This document shows, piece after piece, positions 23,834-31,379 of a stretch of 44,950 nucleotides of DNA. Origin of the DNA: Halorubrum coriense DSM 10284 (GTDB lineage: Archaea > Halobacteriota > Halobacteria > Halobacteriales > Haloferacaceae). Under the pieces are notes generated by a model. The model made no database searches. It saw only the letters and a list, made by a program, of their open reading frames with translations, and had not been told where the DNA came from. Where the stretch lies: positions 1 to 44,950 of the forward strand of contig NZ_AOJL01000029.1 in assembly GCF_000337035.1 (NCBI RefSeq), given 5' to 3'. Each line of letters starts with the position of its first letter. Within the stretch, counting starts at the first letter, position 1. The translations under genes were made by a program, and so were the position numbers.

Positions 23834-23886
23834 GTTTCTGTTCGTGTCACCCCGGAGAGCGACGGCTCCGGCCGGCGGCCGTCGGA

Positions 23887-24951
23887 GTGAAGCGCAAGGA
23901 CGAAACCCCCGGCCGACGAACCCGCGGTCGAATGTTCCCCCGCGAGTACCGCGGCGTCGCCTTCGTCGTCGGGCTGTTCGTGACCGTCCAAGTGGGCGCG
24001 CTGGCGCTGGTCCCCGAGTTCGCCGCGAGCGGGTATCAGGCCGTCGAGAACCCCGACAACCCCGCCAACAGCGTTCTGTACGTCGTCGCCATCGTCGCGA
24101 TGACCGGGCTGATGCTGGCGGCGTTCCGGTACGACTTCGACGGCGCGATCCGCCTGGTCATCGTCGGCGTGTCGGCGTATCTCTCGTGGTACGTCTTCTC
24201 CGCGCTCGTCCCGCCGCTCGCCGCCGCCGTCCCCGCGGTCGCGGTCGCGGTCGGCCTGCTCGTCCACCCCGAGTGGTACGTGATCGACACCGCCGGGGTG
24301 TTGATGGGCGCGGGCGCGGCCGGGTTGTTCGGCATCTCGTTCGGTCTCCTGCCCGCGCTGATCCTGCTCGCCGTCCTCGCCGTCTACGACGCGGTCTCCG
24401 TCTACGGCACCGAGCACATGCTGTCGCTCGCGGAGGGCGTGATGGACCTGAACATCCCCGTCGTGCTGGTGATCCCGCTGTCGCTGTCGTACTCGCTGCT
24501 CGACGGGGAGTCCGCCAGCGACGAGGCCGCGGGAGTCGGCGCGGACGCGAACGCTGACGCGGAGATGGAAGCCGACGCGAACGCGGAAACCGCCGCCGAC
24601 GCGGTCGACGCCGGAGGCGAGGAGCTCGACTCCCCCGAGCCCGGCGACCGCGACGCCTTCTTCATCGGCCTCGGCGACGCCGTCATCCCGACGGTGCTGA
24701 TCGCGAGCGCCGCGACGTTCTCGCCGGCCGCGGACCTCGCGGTCCCGTTGCTCGGCGTCAACCTCCCCGCGCTGCTCGCGATGGTCGGGACCCTCGGCGG
24801 GCTGCTCGTGCTCATGCGGTGGGTGATCCGGGGCCGGGCGCACGCGGGGCTCCCGCTGTTGAACGGCGGCGCGATCGGCGGCTACCTGATCGGTTCGGTC
24901 GTCGCCGGCGTCCCGCTCCTCGAAGCGCTGGGGCTCGCGGCGTTCTTCTGA
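23887..24951 (+). CDS. Presenilin/signal-peptide-peptidase-type intramembrane aspartyl protease
   Basis: A multi-spanning membrane protease of the archaeal presenilin-homologue (PSH) family. The two catalytic aspartates are present: D153 in AVYDAVSVYG and D249 in IGLGDAVIP (GxGD motif), numbered from the ATG at 23932. The third conserved motif reads GLPLLNGG. About nine hydrophobic segments are visible. An acidic low-complexity insert of about 45 residues (Ala/Asp/Glu-rich, about 192-240) lies between the segments carrying the two aspartates. Such enzymes cut membrane helices after other proteases shed the outer domain. The frame opens with GTG at 23887; the ATG at 23932 (MFPREYRGVAF) may be the true start. 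No TATA box is at the usual distance from either. Confidence 0.85.
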   Translation: MKRKDETPGRRTRGRMFPREYRGVAFVVGLFVTVQVGALALVPEFAASGYQAVENPDNPANSVLYVVAIVAMTGLMLAAFRYDFDGAIRLVIVGVSAYLSWYVFSALVPPLAAAVPAVAVAVGLLVHPEWYVIDTAGVLMGAGAAGLFGISFGLLPALILLAVLAVYDAVSVYGTEHMLSLAEGVMDLNIPVVLVIPLSLSYSLLDGESASDEAAGVGADANADAEMEADANAETAADAVDAGGEELDSPEPGDRDAFFIGLGDAVIPTVLIASAATFSPAADLAVPLLGVNLPALLAMVGTLGGLLVLMRWVIRGRAHAGLPLLNGGAIGGYLIGSVVAGVPLLEALGLAAFF

Positions 24952-25320
24952 GTCGATTCGGGCGCACCGGTTCGATCGTTCACTGAGTTCGCCGAGGGCT
25001 CGGTTTCCCCGCGGTACGGCGACTTTGCTCATGAATACCGATACGGACACCACCGAAGCCCCAGCCGCGAGGACTCGCGCGACTCGCTGTGCTCCTCAGT
25101 CGCTCGTCACACTCGCTCCTTGCGGTGCTTGCGTCGTCGTGCTTCGTCCTCGCGGCTGCCCCTTCGAGCCCCGCCCCGCCCCACACCGCACAGCCCAGCA
25201 CCTCACACCTCCCCAACCTCGCGGTTCGCGCTCTCCGAGCGCTCACCGCGTCCCTCGCGCGTGCGCCTCGCGGCCGCCGGAAGCGGCCGCTCGCCGGCAC
25301 GCGCCGTGGTAAAAAACGCG
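24952..25320. repeat. Gene-free 369-base stretch rich in inverted repeats; possible dispersed element
   Basis: No coding region is supported. Arms AGCCGCGAGGAC (25063-25074) and GTCCTCGCGGCT (25146-25157) are a perfect 12-base inverted repeat; GCGACT (25079-25084) and AGTCGC (25098-25103) lie inside it. A pyrimidine-rich segment follows. Next comes a two-part hairpin at 25220-25250 (CGCGGT, GCGCTC, loop TCC, GAGCGC, ACCGCG), and then two copies of GCGGCCGC at 25270-25277 and 25283-25290. This structure resembles repeats scattered between genes in Halorubrum-type genomes, which I recall but cannot check. Confidence 0.5.
25311..25320 (-). terminator. T-run terminator after the PUA gene
   Basis: On the minus strand CGCG then TTTTTT follows the PUA-protein stop codon directly. 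Oligo-T after a stop is the usual archaeal termination signal. The adjacent GC-rich palindromes (25270-25290) may strengthen it. Confidence 0.6.
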
Positions 25321-25830
25321 TCAGTCGTCGTCCGCGGGGTTCCCGTCGCGCGTCTTCACCGCGACGCCGGAGCCGAGCGCCTCGGCCTCCGCGCCGGAGA
25401 GTTCGGCGCGCCCCACGCCGAATACCTCGTCCGACTCGTCGACCACCAACACCTCGTCGCCGGGGCGGATCCCGTCGTCGGCCGCGGTGACGAACTTCGC
25501 GAACGCGTTGCGCCCCTCGCGCACGAACGGTTCGCTCTCCTCGCCGACGACCACCCGATGTCGGGGGGCCGCGAACGCCTCGTGGACCCGTCGACCGCCC
25601 GCGAGGCCGAGCGTGAACCGGCCGTCGGTGCCGTACGAGACGAGGCGGTCGCCCTCGCTGCTTCCGGGAGTGTCGTCGACGTTGCCGTCGATCACCTGTC
25701 GCGGCCGGCCGCCGCTCGACCGGCGCACCGTGAGCGGGTCGTCCGGGGGGAACAGGGCCGCACCCGCGCCGGCACCGAACTGGTAGTCGGCGGCGGTCCG
25801 CAGGTCCGCGAGCGTCTCGGCGTCGGTCAT
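25321..25830 (-). CDS. PUA-domain RNA-binding protein
   Basis: A 169-residue protein. The N-terminal part (about 1-80) has LRTAADYQFGAGAGAALFP and short beta segments (RLVSYGTDGRFTLGLAGG). The C-terminal part (about 85-160) has the PUA pattern: RHRVVVGEESEPFVREGRNAFAKFVTAADDGIRPGDEVLVVDESDEVFGVGRAELSGAE, abbreviated here by its order of strands, with the hallmark GDEVLVVD and VGRAELS segments. PUA domains bind RNA, often tRNA or rRNA. The architecture matches stand-alone archaeal PUA proteins related to the C-terminal domain of archaeosine tRNA-guanine transglycosylase. It lies 49 bases after the large regulator gene on the same strand and is followed by a T-run. Confidence 0.82.
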   Translation of the reverse strand: MTDAETLADLRTAADYQFGAGAGAALFPPDDPLTVRRSSGGRPRQVIDGNVDDTPGSSEGDRLVSYGTDGRFTLGLAGGRRVHEAFAAPRHRVVVGEESEPFVREGRNAFAKFVTAADDGIRPGDEVLVVDESDEVFGVGRAELSGAEAEALGSGVAVKTRDGNPADDD

Positions 25831-25879
25831 ACCCGCGGTTCCGACCGCGCGGGGAAAGCGATTGCGACACCGACCGGAG

Positions 25880-28800
25880 TCAGCCGATCGACGGGTACGC
25901 CGCGTCGATCCCGTCGCCGTCGACGCGCCAGCGATCGGCGACCGCCCGGTACGCGGCCGGGTCCGCCGCCGACTCGGCCGCGATCGGTTCCGGGGGGGAC
26001 TCGCGCAGCGCCGCGGCGAGCGCGTCGCGATCGGTCCCAGCGGCCGCGTCGGACGCCTCGGCGAGCAGGTCGGCGATCCGGTCGGCCGCGGAGACGATCG
26101 CCCGCGCGCTCTCGATCCGGTGGCCCAGATCGAGGGCCGCGCGCAGGCCGTCGGCCGCCGCGACGGCGTCGCCGCGCTCCGCTTCCGCGGCTCCCAGCGC
26201 CGCGAGCGCCTCCGCCTCGACGTGCGTGAACCCGCCCGCCCGCGCGGCGTCGACCGCGGACCGCAGGGCCGTCGCCGCGTCGTCGCCGTCGCCGCGGGCG
26301 AGCGCCAACCGCCCCCGGACGCGGTCCAACGCCGCCAGCATCTTGTGCCCCGCGTGGTCGTCGAGCAGCGACGCGGTCCGTTCCAGTCGCCGCTCGGCCG
26401 CGGCCAGGTCGCCGCGATCGATCGCCACCTCGGCCTGGATCGCCGCGACCATCGCGCACCGGGCGTCGGCGTCGAGCGCGTCGAGGCGGTCGGCCGCGCT
26501 CGCGAGGAACCGCTCCGCCCGGTCGAGGTCGCCGGCGAGGTGCGCCGCGCTGCCGAGGTGGCTCAGGGCGAACGCCTCGTACATCTCCGACCCCACGCGC
26601 TCGGCGACCGCCCGCGCCTCGGACGCGCGGGCGACCGCCTCTCCGACGGCACCGCGCTGCTCGGCGAACGCCGCGAGGTTCAACAGCGAGATCGCCTCCC
26701 GGTGTTCGTCCCCGACCGTCCGGTAGCCGTCGAGCGCGCGGCTCGCCGTCCGGGTGGCGGCGTCGAGGTCGCCGCGCCGGCGCAGCGCGACCGCGAGGTT
26801 CGTCCGGACGTTCGCCTCCCCGTGGGTGTCGTCGTGCGCCCGAAACAGGTCGCCGGCGACGCGGTAGTGGGCGAGCACCGCGTCCGTCGCGTCGAGCGCG
26901 TCGAGGGCGTTCCCGACGTCCATCAGCGCCTTCGCCATCGCGATGGGGTCGTCGAGCGCCGCGGCGATGGCGTACGCCCGCGAGGCCGCCTCGTAGGCGA
27001 CCTCGTAGTCGCCGTCGAAGTGGGCCGCCTGCGCCCGCCCCCGGACCGCCGCCGCGAGGCCGCCGCGGTCGCCCGCGGCCCCGAACAGCTCCTCGGCCCG
27101 CTCGTACCGCTCGCGCGCCGCGTCGTACTCCCCGCGCCGCCGCGCGACGTCGCCGTAGCCCCGCTGTCGCTCGGCCGCTCCCGCCTCGTCGACCGGCCGC
27201 CACGCGTCCAGCGCCGCCGTCGCGCCGGCGAGGTCGCCGGCGTCGACGTACATCCGAACCACCCACTCGGGCGGGCGGTCGCGCAGGTCGGCCGGGCACG
27301 CGTCCGGGAGGTCGATCCAGGCGTAGCGGACCCGGCCGTACAGCCCCGCGAGCCGAGGGTAGCGTCGGCCGACCCCGTACACCGCTCGGACCGTCTCGGC
27401 CGCCCACGCGCTCGGGTCGCGCTCGATCCGGTCGACCGTGGCCGCGTCCCCGCCGACGGCTCTCCGGACGCGGGCGCGCCTCGCGGGGTCGTCCGCGAGC
27501 GCGAGCACCCGCGAGACCGCCCGCCCGACGCACCTCGCGACGACCGGCTCCGACTCCCGCTCCAAGAGCCGCTCGAGGAACAGGACCGACCACTCGTCGT
27601 GGACGGTCCGGTACTCCCCGTCACCCGACCCGACGAGCGCCGTTCCGACGAGTCGGTCGAGCGCGCGGCGCACCGCGTCGACGCTCGGCGAGGGGTCGTC
27701 GGTTCCCGCCGCCCCGCCCCCTTCCAGACCGTCGACGAGCGTGTACGCCAGCGTCCGGACGTCGCTCACCCCGGCGACGTTGAGGAGGTTTACCAACACC
27801 GCGACGCTCACGGTGGGCGGCGGGCGGTTCCGGAGTTCTCGGACCGCCTCCCCGACCGCCGTCTCCAGTCCGGACCGGGGGCCCGCGTCGCCCGCGCGAG
27901 CCGCGTCCGCCGCTGCGGCGTCTCGGTCCGCCGCCGCGTCCCGGTCCGCCGCCGCTCCGTTGTCGGGGTCCTCGGCCGCCCCGTCGAGGCCGTCGGTCCG
28001 GTCGTCGGCCGCGCGGACGAGCCGGTGAACGAGGGCGAGGAGCTCGCCGACGCGCTCGTCGTCGGCGCGCCGCACGTCAGCGAGCAGCGCCGCGGGATCG
28101 GCCGCCGGGGCGGACCCGGTACGGTCGGCGACGTGGCGGACGAACCGCTCCACCTCGCGCTCGTCGAGCCGCGGCATCCGGACGGTCTCGATCGACCGCC
28201 GGTAGCGGAGGTCCGCGGGCGAGAGCGGGAGCCCGTCGGGGTCGTCGTACGGCTCCTCGCGCGCGTCGAACAGGAACGTCACGTCGTCGCGATCGGCCAG
28301 TTCGCGGGCGACCGCGACCGCCTCCGCGGCCCCCGGGTCGACGACGTCCTCGACGACCACGAGGTGGTGGCCGGCCCCCTCGACGACGCGCTCCCGCAGG
28401 CGTTCCGTCGCGGTGAACGCCTCGCCGCCGTCGCCCCGTCGGTACGTCACCGGGCCGCGTCCCGACCGGAACCACTCGACTGCGACGCTCCGACAGACGG
28501 TGCTCTTCCCGCTCCCCGGCGGTCCGACCAGCACGTGGTCGGTCCCCGCCGCGAGCCCGTCGACGAGCAGTCCGGCGATCGAGCGCCGCTCGCCGTCTCG
28601 CACCGCGGTCCTGTCGAGGACGTGTCCCGCGTCGACCTCGGGGAACGACGCCGTGGCGCGCAGCGGTCCGTACGGGTCCGGATCGCCCGCGAGGCGTTCC
28701 TCGTCGACCGCGTGGAACCCCTGTGCCGAGAGCGCGCCGCGGCCGCCGCCCGACCCGACCCGGCTGAAGAGCCCGCCGGCGTCGCTCCGTCCCCTCGGCT

Positions 28801-29689
28801 CCGCGCCGCCGTCCCGGCTCGCCCCGTCTGCCGCGTCCGCGGCGTCACCGCCGGACGCCCCGCCCGAGTCGCCGCTCTCGGGTCGCTCACTCCCCGAATC
28901 GACCGTTTCGGTGTCGTTGATCGCCGCGAACGCCTCGCCGGTCTCGCGCCCGCGGTCCACCAGTTCGCCGACCGTCGCCTCGGCCCACGCGACCGCCTCC
29001 GGGTCGGTCGACGCCGCCGCGCCGTGGAGCGTGCCGTCGTCGTCGAAGGTGAGAAGCAGCGCGGTGTCGTCGGCCGCGACCACCCCCGCGTCGACGGCGT
29101 CGACCGCGGCGATCCGGCAGTCGTCCCGCCGCGCGACGGCCCCGAGGTCGCCCGCGAAGCGCTCGGTCGCGTGTCGGTACGCCCGCTCCGCCAGCGCGAG
29201 GTCGACGCTCCCGCCGCCGGCGGCCGCGCGCCGGAGCCGGTCGGCGACACGCGGGTAGGGGAACCCCGGCAGCGCGGCGGCGACCGCGTCCGCGTCGGCG
29301 AGCGCCTCGTCGAGGACCTCCAGCGGTCGGTACGGGTCCGGGGCTGCGGCCCGGTACGTCTCCGCGCCGCGGAGGATCGCCGGAGAGACGTCGACGTCCG
29401 CGCCGAGGGGGTCGAGCACGTCGCCCGCGGCCGCGAGGTCGTCGGCGGCCGTCAGGAACTCGCGGTAGCTGTTCGCGAGCAGCCGACCGGAGAGCGTCGT
29501 CCGGTAGCCGTCCGTCTCGCCGGCGACCAGGCCGGCCGCTTCCAGTTCGTCTATCGCGCGGTTCACCGTCGACCGGGAGTGTCCGAGCGCGTCGACGAGT
29601 TCGTGCTTGCGGAGCGGCTCCGCGGCGAGCCGTTCGAGGAAGTCGAGGCGGCATTCGACGACGCCCACGAGTTCCGACGGCTCGGTCAT
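25880..29689 (-). CDS. Large multidomain regulator: wHTH, FilR1-like domain, P-loop NTPase, TPR array (STAND-like)
   Basis: A 1269-residue cytoplasmic protein starting at MTEPSELVGVV. Residues 1-65 are a winged helix-turn-helix (RKHELVDALGHSRSTVNRAIDELEAAGLV). About 75-235 resembles the ligand-binding domain of FilR1-type archaeal regulators, ending in WAEATVGELVDRGRETGEAF. A low-complexity Gly/Ser/Asp/Ala linker follows. About 385-640 is a P-loop NTPase with Walker A (VGPPGSGKST), an acidic Walker B-like strand (LVVVEDVVD) and VTFLFDAREEP. About 815-1215 contains many TPR-like helix pairs (DAARERYERAEELFGAAGD, DLDRAERFLASAADRLDALD). The order DNA-binding, NTPase, TPR sensor recalls STAND regulators such as MalT, but with the DNA-binding domain at the N-terminus. 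A minus-strand TTATG 27-30 bases upstream supports the start. Ligand and target unknown. Confidence 0.75.
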   Translation of the reverse strand: MTEPSELVGVVECRLDFLERLAAEPLRKHELVDALGHSRSTVNRAIDELEAAGLVAGETDGYRTTLSGRLLANSYREFLTAADDLAAAGDVLDPLGADVDVSPAILRGAETYRAAAPDPYRPLEVLDEALADADAVAAALPGFPYPRVADRLRRAAAGGGSVDLALAERAYRHATERFAGDLGAVARRDDCRIAAVDAVDAGVVAADDTALLLTFDDDGTLHGAAASTDPEAVAWAEATVGELVDRGRETGEAFAAINDTETVDSGSERPESGDSGGASGGDAADAADGASRDGGAEPRGRSDAGGLFSRVGSGGGRGALSAQGFHAVDEERLAGDPDPYGPLRATASFPEVDAGHVLDRTAVRDGERRSIAGLLVDGLAAGTDHVLVGPPGSGKSTVCRSVAVEWFRSGRGPVTYRRGDGGEAFTATERLRERVVEGAGHHLVVVEDVVDPGAAEAVAVARELADRDDVTFLFDAREEPYDDPDGLPLSPADLRYRRSIETVRMPRLDEREVERFVRHVADRTGSAPAADPAALLADVRRADDERVGELLALVHRLVRAADDRTDGLDGAAEDPDNGAAADRDAAADRDAAAADAARAGDAGPRSGLETAVGEAVRELRNRPPPTVSVAVLVNLLNVAGVSDVRTLAYTLVDGLEGGGAAGTDDPSPSVDAVRRALDRLVGTALVGSGDGEYRTVHDEWSVLFLERLLERESEPVVARCVGRAVSRVLALADDPARRARVRRAVGGDAATVDRIERDPSAWAAETVRAVYGVGRRYPRLAGLYGRVRYAWIDLPDACPADLRDRPPEWVVRMYVDAGDLAGATAALDAWRPVDEAGAAERQRGYGDVARRRGEYDAARERYERAEELFGAAGDRGGLAAAVRGRAQAAHFDGDYEVAYEAASRAYAIAAALDDPIAMAKALMDVGNALDALDATDAVLAHYRVAGDLFRAHDDTHGEANVRTNLAVALRRRGDLDAATRTASRALDGYRTVGDEHREAISLLNLAAFAEQRGAVGEAVARASEARAVAERVGSEMYEAFALSHLGSAAHLAGDLDRAERFLASAADRLDALDADARCAMVAAIQAEVAIDRGDLAAAERRLERTASLLDDHAGHKMLAALDRVRGRLALARGDGDDAATALRSAVDAARAGGFTHVEAEALAALGAAEAERGDAVAAADGLRAALDLGHRIESARAIVSAADRIADLLAEASDAAAGTDRDALAAALRESPPEPIAAESAADPAAYRAVADRWRVDGDGIDAAYPSIG

Positions 29690-29715
29690 ACGTCCGCCTA
29701 CACCGCACCCACCGA

Positions 29716-29720
29716 CATAA
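29716..29720 (-). promoter_or_regulatory. TATA-like box of the large regulator gene
   Basis: The minus strand reads AGTTATG around this position, 27-31 bases before the ATG at 29689. A small inverted repeat GATGA-CGAC-TCATC (29731-29744) lies just upstream of it. Confidence 0.5.
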
Positions 29721-29750
29721 CTGTTTCTTCGATGACGACTCATCCCGCGT

Positions 29751-29769
29751 GGTGGCACAGTGTGTCACC
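29751..29769. promoter_or_regulatory. Imperfect 19-base palindrome between divergent genes (candidate operator)
   Basis: GGTGGCACAGTGTGTCACC has the symmetric form GGTG-n-CACA-G-TGTG-n-CACC with one mismatch per arm. It ends five bases before the TATA-like box of the ALDH homologue and lies upstream of the regulator promoter, so one bound dimer could affect both. Confidence 0.55.
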
Positions 29770-29773
29770 GGGT

Positions 29774-29782
29774 GAGAATAAG
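29774..29782 (+). promoter_or_regulatory. TATA-like box of the ALDH homologue
   Basis: GAGAATAAG is centred about 28 bases before the ATG at 29807. Confidence 0.5.
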
Positions 29783-29806
29783 TCGGACACCGTCGCAGTG
29801 GGCCTC

Positions 29807-31315
29807 ATGAACGGGGACCCCACCGGCGAGAGCGACGAGCCGGGTTCCGCGGACGGGCTCGGCGGGGCGGCGACGAACGGGTGCGACGAACCCAACGCGG
29901 TCGGCTCCGAGGGGACGCCGCCGGCGGACGGGCGGCGCGGAGCGAGCGGCGCCGACCTCGCGGGTCGCGCGTCGCGCGCTGTCTCGGCGGCGCGGACGGC
30001 GACGGACGAACTGGCGACGTGGAGCCCCGACGACGCGGCTTCGCTCGTGCGGTCGGTCGGCGAGCGGCTGGCCGACAGGGAGACGGTCAGCCGCCTCGCG
30101 CGGTCGGCGGCCAACGAGACGGGACGCGGCCACCCGGGAACGAAGGCGGAAAAGGTCGCGACGGCGCTCGACGCCGCCCGCCGGTCGCTCCGCGACGCGC
30201 CAACCGCCGGCGTGGTCGACCGCGACGGCGCGGCCGGCACGGTGACCGTCGCCGGGCCGATCGGGGTCGTCGGCGCGGCGGTCCCCGCGACGCACCCGGT
30301 CGTGGTCCCCGCGGTCCTCTCGCTGTACGGGCTCGCGGCCCGGAACGCGGTCGTCTTCGCGCCGTCGCCGTCGGCGGTCGAGACGTGCGACGTGGTCGTC
30401 GAGACCGTCCGCCGCGCGCTCGCCGACGCCGGTGCGCCCGCGGACGCGGTGTCGATGCTGCCGGCCCCGGCCTCGAAGCCCGCGACGGACGCGCTGTTCG
30501 AGCGGGCCGACTTCGTGGTCGCCGCCGGCTCCGAGGCGACGGTCGCCGCGGGGCAGCGCTGCGGGACGCCGAACGTCGCCGCCGGCGCCGACGGCGTCGT
30601 CGCCGTCGCGGACGGGTCGGCCCCCGCCGAGGCCGTGGCGACGCGGGTCGCCGTCGGGGCGACCTACGACTTCGGTGCCCACCCCGCGGGCGACGCCGCG
30701 GTCGTCACGGTGTCGCCCGCGGTCGATCCGCTGTGCGCCGCGCTCGAAGCGGAGGGCGGATACGTCATGGACGCGGACGAGAGCGACCGCCTCCGCGCGC
30801 TTCTGGACGACAGCGACGACGAGACGGACCCGCGCGGGAACTCGCCGCGGTGGTTCGCGTCGGCGCTCGACCTCCCGAGCGCGGCCCGCGACGCCGCCTT
30901 CCTCGTCGCCGCTCCCGACTCCGCCGCCGACCCGCTCGCGACGCTGCCCGGGATCCCCGCGGTGGCGGTTCACGGCCGCGACGGGTTCGACGCCGCAACC
31001 GCGCTCGCGGCCGAACTCGGGTCGCCCCACGCCGCGGCGGTCCACACCACGCAGCAGCGCCGCGCACGCCGGGTCGCGGAGCGGCTCGCGCCGGGTCGTC
31101 TCGTCGTCAACCAGCCCGGCATCGCGGCGGTCGGCAGGCCGACGAACGGGTTCGAGGCGGCCCCCGTGCTGGGCGGCGGCACGGCGGAGGGGAGCCAACT
31201 GTGCGGGGGACTCACGCCGGACTACTTCGCCCGGACCGCGACCGTCGCGGCGACGAGCACCGCGGACCGGGCGCCGCACCGCAACGGCGCGGGCGACACG
31301 CTTCGCGGCCCCTGA
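29807..31315 (+). CDS. Acylating aldehyde-dehydrogenase homologue lacking the catalytic cysteine
   Basis: A 502-residue ALDH-superfamily protein closest in pattern to CoA-acylating enzymes (EutE/PduP/AdhE type). Recognisable parts are TVAGPIGVVGAAVPATHP, LAARNAVVFAPSPSA, SKPATDALFERADFVVAAGSEA, PAVAVHG and the C-terminal VVNQPGIAAVG with VLGGGTAEGSQLCGGL. In active relatives the PATNP motif carries the oxyanion Asn and the DNGxIC motif carries the catalytic Cys. Here the corresponding stretches read ATHP (His163) and YDFGAHPAG (Pro293), so both residues seem lost. The fold and probably the nucleotide-binding region remain, so it may be a non-catalytic binding or regulatory protein. It is divergent from the large wHTH-NTPase-TPR regulator, 117 bases away. 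An N-terminal 60-residue acidic extension is present. Confidence 0.75.
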   Translation: MNGDPTGESDEPGSADGLGGAATNGCDEPNAVGSEGTPPADGRRGASGADLAGRASRAVSAARTATDELATWSPDDAASLVRSVGERLADRETVSRLARSAANETGRGHPGTKAEKVATALDAARRSLRDAPTAGVVDRDGAAGTVTVAGPIGVVGAAVPATHPVVVPAVLSLYGLAARNAVVFAPSPSAVETCDVVVETVRRALADAGAPADAVSMLPAPASKPATDALFERADFVVAAGSEATVAAGQRCGTPNVAAGADGVVAVADGSAPAEAVATRVAVGATYDFGAHPAGDAAVVTVSPAVDPLCAALEAEGGYVMDADESDRLRALLDDSDDETDPRGNSPRWFASALDLPSAARDAAFLVAAPDSAADPLATLPGIPAVAVHGRDGFDAATALAAELGSPHAAAVHTTQQRRARRVAERLAPGRLVVNQPGIAAVGRPTNGFEAAPVLGGGTAEGSQLCGGLTPDYFARTATVAATSTADRAPHRNGAGDTLRGP

Positions 31316-31379
31316 GTCGGACCGGCGTCGGTGTGCCGCGAGCGTCGGTGGGCTGCGCGACGCTCGGAGAGACCGATCC

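Larger units (their letters stand above)
23254..23886. other. Gene-free 633-base stretch with promoter-like and hairpin elements
   Basis: No convincing coding region on either strand: frames that are open give Arg/Pro/Ser-rich or low-complexity proteins. The plus strand is pyrimidine-rich at 23400-23560. It contains a strong AT-rich box at its left end, a palindrome CGATA-CAAA-TATCG at 23644-23657, and two strong hairpins at its right end. I compared it from memory with archaeal RNase P and SRP RNA and found neither core motif. Confidence 0.6.

Noticed and set aside
23254-23886. RNase P RNA or SRP RNA gene
   Set aside because: Neither the conserved GGAAAGUCC-type core of RNase P RNA nor the SRP domain IV loop pattern could be found on either strand.
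25862-29806. Very long plus-strand open frame opposite the large regulator gene
   Set aside because: It gives an Arg/Val/Glu-rich low-complexity protein with no domain, runs antisense to the wHTH-NTPase-TPR gene, and is a by-product of high GC codon usage. Only its 3' part from 29807 is a real gene.
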